A stretch of 15,649 nucleotides of DNA from an uncultured Lachnospiraceae bacterium (GTDB lineage: Bacteria > Bacillota > Clostridia > Lachnospirales > Lachnospiraceae), in NCBI GenBank assembly GCA_947175775.1, contig CAMWNY010000018.1, forward strand, positions 1 to 15,649, read 5' to 3'. Under the pieces are notes generated by a model. It saw only the letters and a program-made list of their open reading frames with translations, ran no database searches and had not been told where the DNA came from. Both the position numbers and the translations under genes were made by a program. Numbering within the stretch: the first letter of the stretch is position 1; each line of letters begins with the position of its first letter. This document shows positions 14,337-15,649 of the stretch, piece by piece.

Positions 14337-15476
14337 ATGCAAATCTACGTCGTCAAAGAAAATGACACGATTGACCGTATTGCTGCCACCTTTATGGTCA
14401 GCGCAGAGGACATCGCCTATGATAACCAAATCGCCGCACCCTATCCGCTGGCTGTCGGTCAGGCACTGTTGATACCGACAGAAGATGAAATTGCCCCAAA
14501 ACGCGAGGTGCGTGTCAATGGCTATGCCTACCCGTATATCCGAACTGATGTACTCACTGAAACACTGCCCTATCTGACTACGCTGTCCGTATTTTCATAC
14601 GGCTTTACTGCCAGCGGAAATCTAGTACCGCCCAAAACAGATGACAGCCGTATGATTCAGGAAGCATGGATACAGGGCGCCGCACCCATTTTAGTATTGA
14701 CGCCCTTTGACCAAACAGGAATGTTCAACAATTATCTCATCAGTGAAATCACCCACAACATGACAGCACAGCAAACCTTAATTGACGAGATGCTTCTTGT
14801 GATGGAGGAAAAAGGATTTGCCGGCATTGACTTAGACTTTGAGTATATTCTGCCCGAGGACCGGGTTGCCTACGCAGAGTTTGTCGCAAATGTCAGGGCG
14901 CAGGCAGCGCCAAAAGGGTACCCCGTCTCCGTGGCGCTCGCGCCCAAAACTTCTGCAAACCAAAGAGGACTTCTATATGAAGGAAAAGATTATAAACTGC
15001 TTGGCGCCGCGGCGGACAGTGTTCTGCTCATGACCTATGAATGGGGCTATACCTATGGTCCTCCTATGGCTGTCGCACCCATCAACAAGGTGCGCGAGGT
15101 GGTGGAATATGCAGTCACGGAAATTCCAACCGAAAAGATTGACCTTGGCATTCCCAATTATGGGTATGACTGGACGCTTCCTTTTGTCCAGGGTGTCTCC
15201 AAAGCACGCACCATCAGCAATGTGGAAGCGGTGCAGCTTGCCATCGAAAATGATGCGGTAATACAGTTTGACCAAACGGCAATGTCCCCCTATTTTCGCT
15301 ATGAAAAAGACGGAGTACAGCATGAAGTATGGTTTGAAGATGTGCGCAGCATGAAAGAAAAATTCCAGCTTATCACGGATTACAACCTGCGCGGAATGGG
15401 ATACTGGCAAATCATGCGGCTGTTCCGCGCAAACTGGCTGCTGCTCGCCGATACCTTTGACATTCACCGGCTCTAA
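14337..15476 (+). CDS. LysM-GH18 glycosidase of the SleL/YaaH type
   Basis: The protein has 379 residues. A single N-terminal LysM domain (2-46, IYVVKENDTIDRIAATFMVSAEDIAYDN) binds N-acetylglucosamine-containing glycans. A GH18 barrel (about 58-370) follows, with the catalytic motif GIDLDFEY, in which Glu169 is the acid/base. The first Asp of the usual DxxDxDxE is replaced by Ala162, a position that also varies in SleL/YaaH proteins as I recall them. LMTYEWGYTYGPPMA (231-245) and GYWQ (Trp357) are further YaaH-like marks. No signal peptide is seen, as expected for an enzyme made in the mother cell and deposited on the forespore. Proteins of this type cleave spore cortex peptidoglycan during germination. 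SleL of Bacillus usually has two LysM domains. The start is ATG 14337 with AGAGGA about 12 bases upstream; a TTG at 14316 would add seven residues. It converges with the partial peptidase gene, with a 4-base gap. Confidence 0.88.
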   Translation: MQIYVVKENDTIDRIAATFMVSAEDIAYDNQIAAPYPLAVGQALLIPTEDEIAPKREVRVNGYAYPYIRTDVLTETLPYLTTLSVFSYGFTASGNLVPPKTDDSRMIQEAWIQGAAPILVLTPFDQTGMFNNYLISEITHNMTAQQTLIDEMLLVMEEKGFAGIDLDFEYILPEDRVAYAEFVANVRAQAAPKGYPVSVALAPKTSANQRGLLYEGKDYKLLGAAADSVLLMTYEWGYTYGPPMAVAPINKVREVVEYAVTEIPTEKIDLGIPNYGYDWTLPFVQGVSKARTISNVEAVQLAIENDAVIQFDQTAMSPYFRYEKDGVQHEVWFEDVRSMKEKFQLITDYNLRGMGYWQIMRLFRANWLLLADTFDIHRL

Positions 15477-15480
15477 GCAA

Positions 15481-15649
15481 TCAGCCGCGCGGCAGCGACC
15501 TCTCTAAGCACAGCGTTCCCCATCCCGCCTGCGAATTTGGACGGTCTGGCGCCCCCGGAAGCACTTTGGTTCCTTTTACCAGCAGCGCCTTAACCCGTTC
15601 CCCATACAAAAAACGTTCGTTTCCGCGCACAATCCCCCACTCCATCATC
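15481..15649 (-). CDS. C-terminal fragment of a probable S8 (subtilisin-like) peptidase, 5' part outside window
   Basis: On the minus strand a frame is open from the right edge to TGA at 15481-15483, giving 55 residues: it begins MMEWGIVRGNERFLYGERVK, continues through ALLVKGTKVLPGAPDRPNS and ends with QAGWGTLCLERSLPRG. The pattern of an MEWGIVRGN helix, YGERVKALLVKGTK, then P-N-x-Q-x-GWG matches the end of Lachnospiraceae S8 peptidases. There the segment follows the catalytic serine region (GTS...LLMEWGIV) and closes the subtilase fold. The catalytic residues themselves lie outside the window, so activity cannot be judged. The methionines at the edge are internal residues, not a start. Adjacency to a spore-cortex type enzyme makes a germination or sporulation protease possible, but this is only positional. 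Confidence 0.65.
   Translation of the reverse strand, partial: MMEWGIVRGNERFLYGERVKALLVKGTKVLPGAPDRPNSQAGWGTLCLERSLPRG

Noticed and set aside
1..15649. CRISPR array, tRNA, rRNA or phage/defence genes
   Set aside because: No spaced direct repeats, no tRNA-like cloverleaf or rRNA segments and no integrase, nuclease or toxin-antitoxin patterns were seen in reading both strands.

Overview
The window reads as chromosomal DNA of an anaerobic, spore-forming, gut-type member of the Clostridia, most likely Lachnospiraceae. This is an inference from gene content: [FeFe]-hydrogenase maturases, a LysM-GH18 protein of the spore-cortex type, a mucin or milk-glycan phosphorylase operon, strong AGGAGG ribosome-binding sites and AT-rich intergenic DNA between moderately GC-rich genes.

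Left part (1-6856, all minus strand). Reading in the direction of transcription, the order is: an AraC-type regulator (5990-6856); a 937-residue hybrid histidine kinase with two periplasmic binding-protein-like sensor domains and a C-terminal receiver (3037-5850); an HD-GYP protein, a probable c-di-GMP phosphodiesterase (1816-2931); hydE (754-1806); and hydG, which runs off the left edge. HD-GYP, hydE and hydG are packed with gaps of 6-9 bases and probably form one transcript.

Centre (6857-7271). An AT-rich 415-base divergent regulatory region separates the AraC gene from the plus-strand sugar operon. It holds a good sigma-A-type promoter in each direction. On the operon side there is a perfect 17-base palindrome just downstream of the predicted transcription start and a TTCGAA-based hairpin against the Shine-Dalgarno sequence.

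Right part (7272-14238, plus strand). This is a galacto-N-biose/lacto-N-biose type operon: a sugar-binding lipoprotein, a strong terminator-like hairpin, two CUT1 permeases, a 54-residue membrane protein missed by simple ORF calling, a GH112 phosphorylase (lnpA type) and an N-acetylhexosamine 1-kinase (nahK type). The inferred route is import of Gal-beta-1,3-HexNAc, phosphorolysis to galactose 1-phosphate plus HexNAc, and phosphorylation of the HexNAc at C1. No transporter ATPase, uridylyltransferase or epimerase is present in the window, so those steps must be encoded elsewhere.

Two copies of a structured repeat of about 86 bases sit in opposite orientation at 8747-8834 and 10812-10898, bracketing the two permeases and the small protein. 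Several differences between the copies preserve base pairing, and this is the least ordinary signal in the window.

Right end. After the operon terminator (about 14239-14270) comes a LysM-GH18 protein (14337-15476) with a sigma-E-like promoter. A convergent minus-strand fragment (15481-15649) encodes what looks like the C-terminus of an S8 (subtilisin-like) peptidase.
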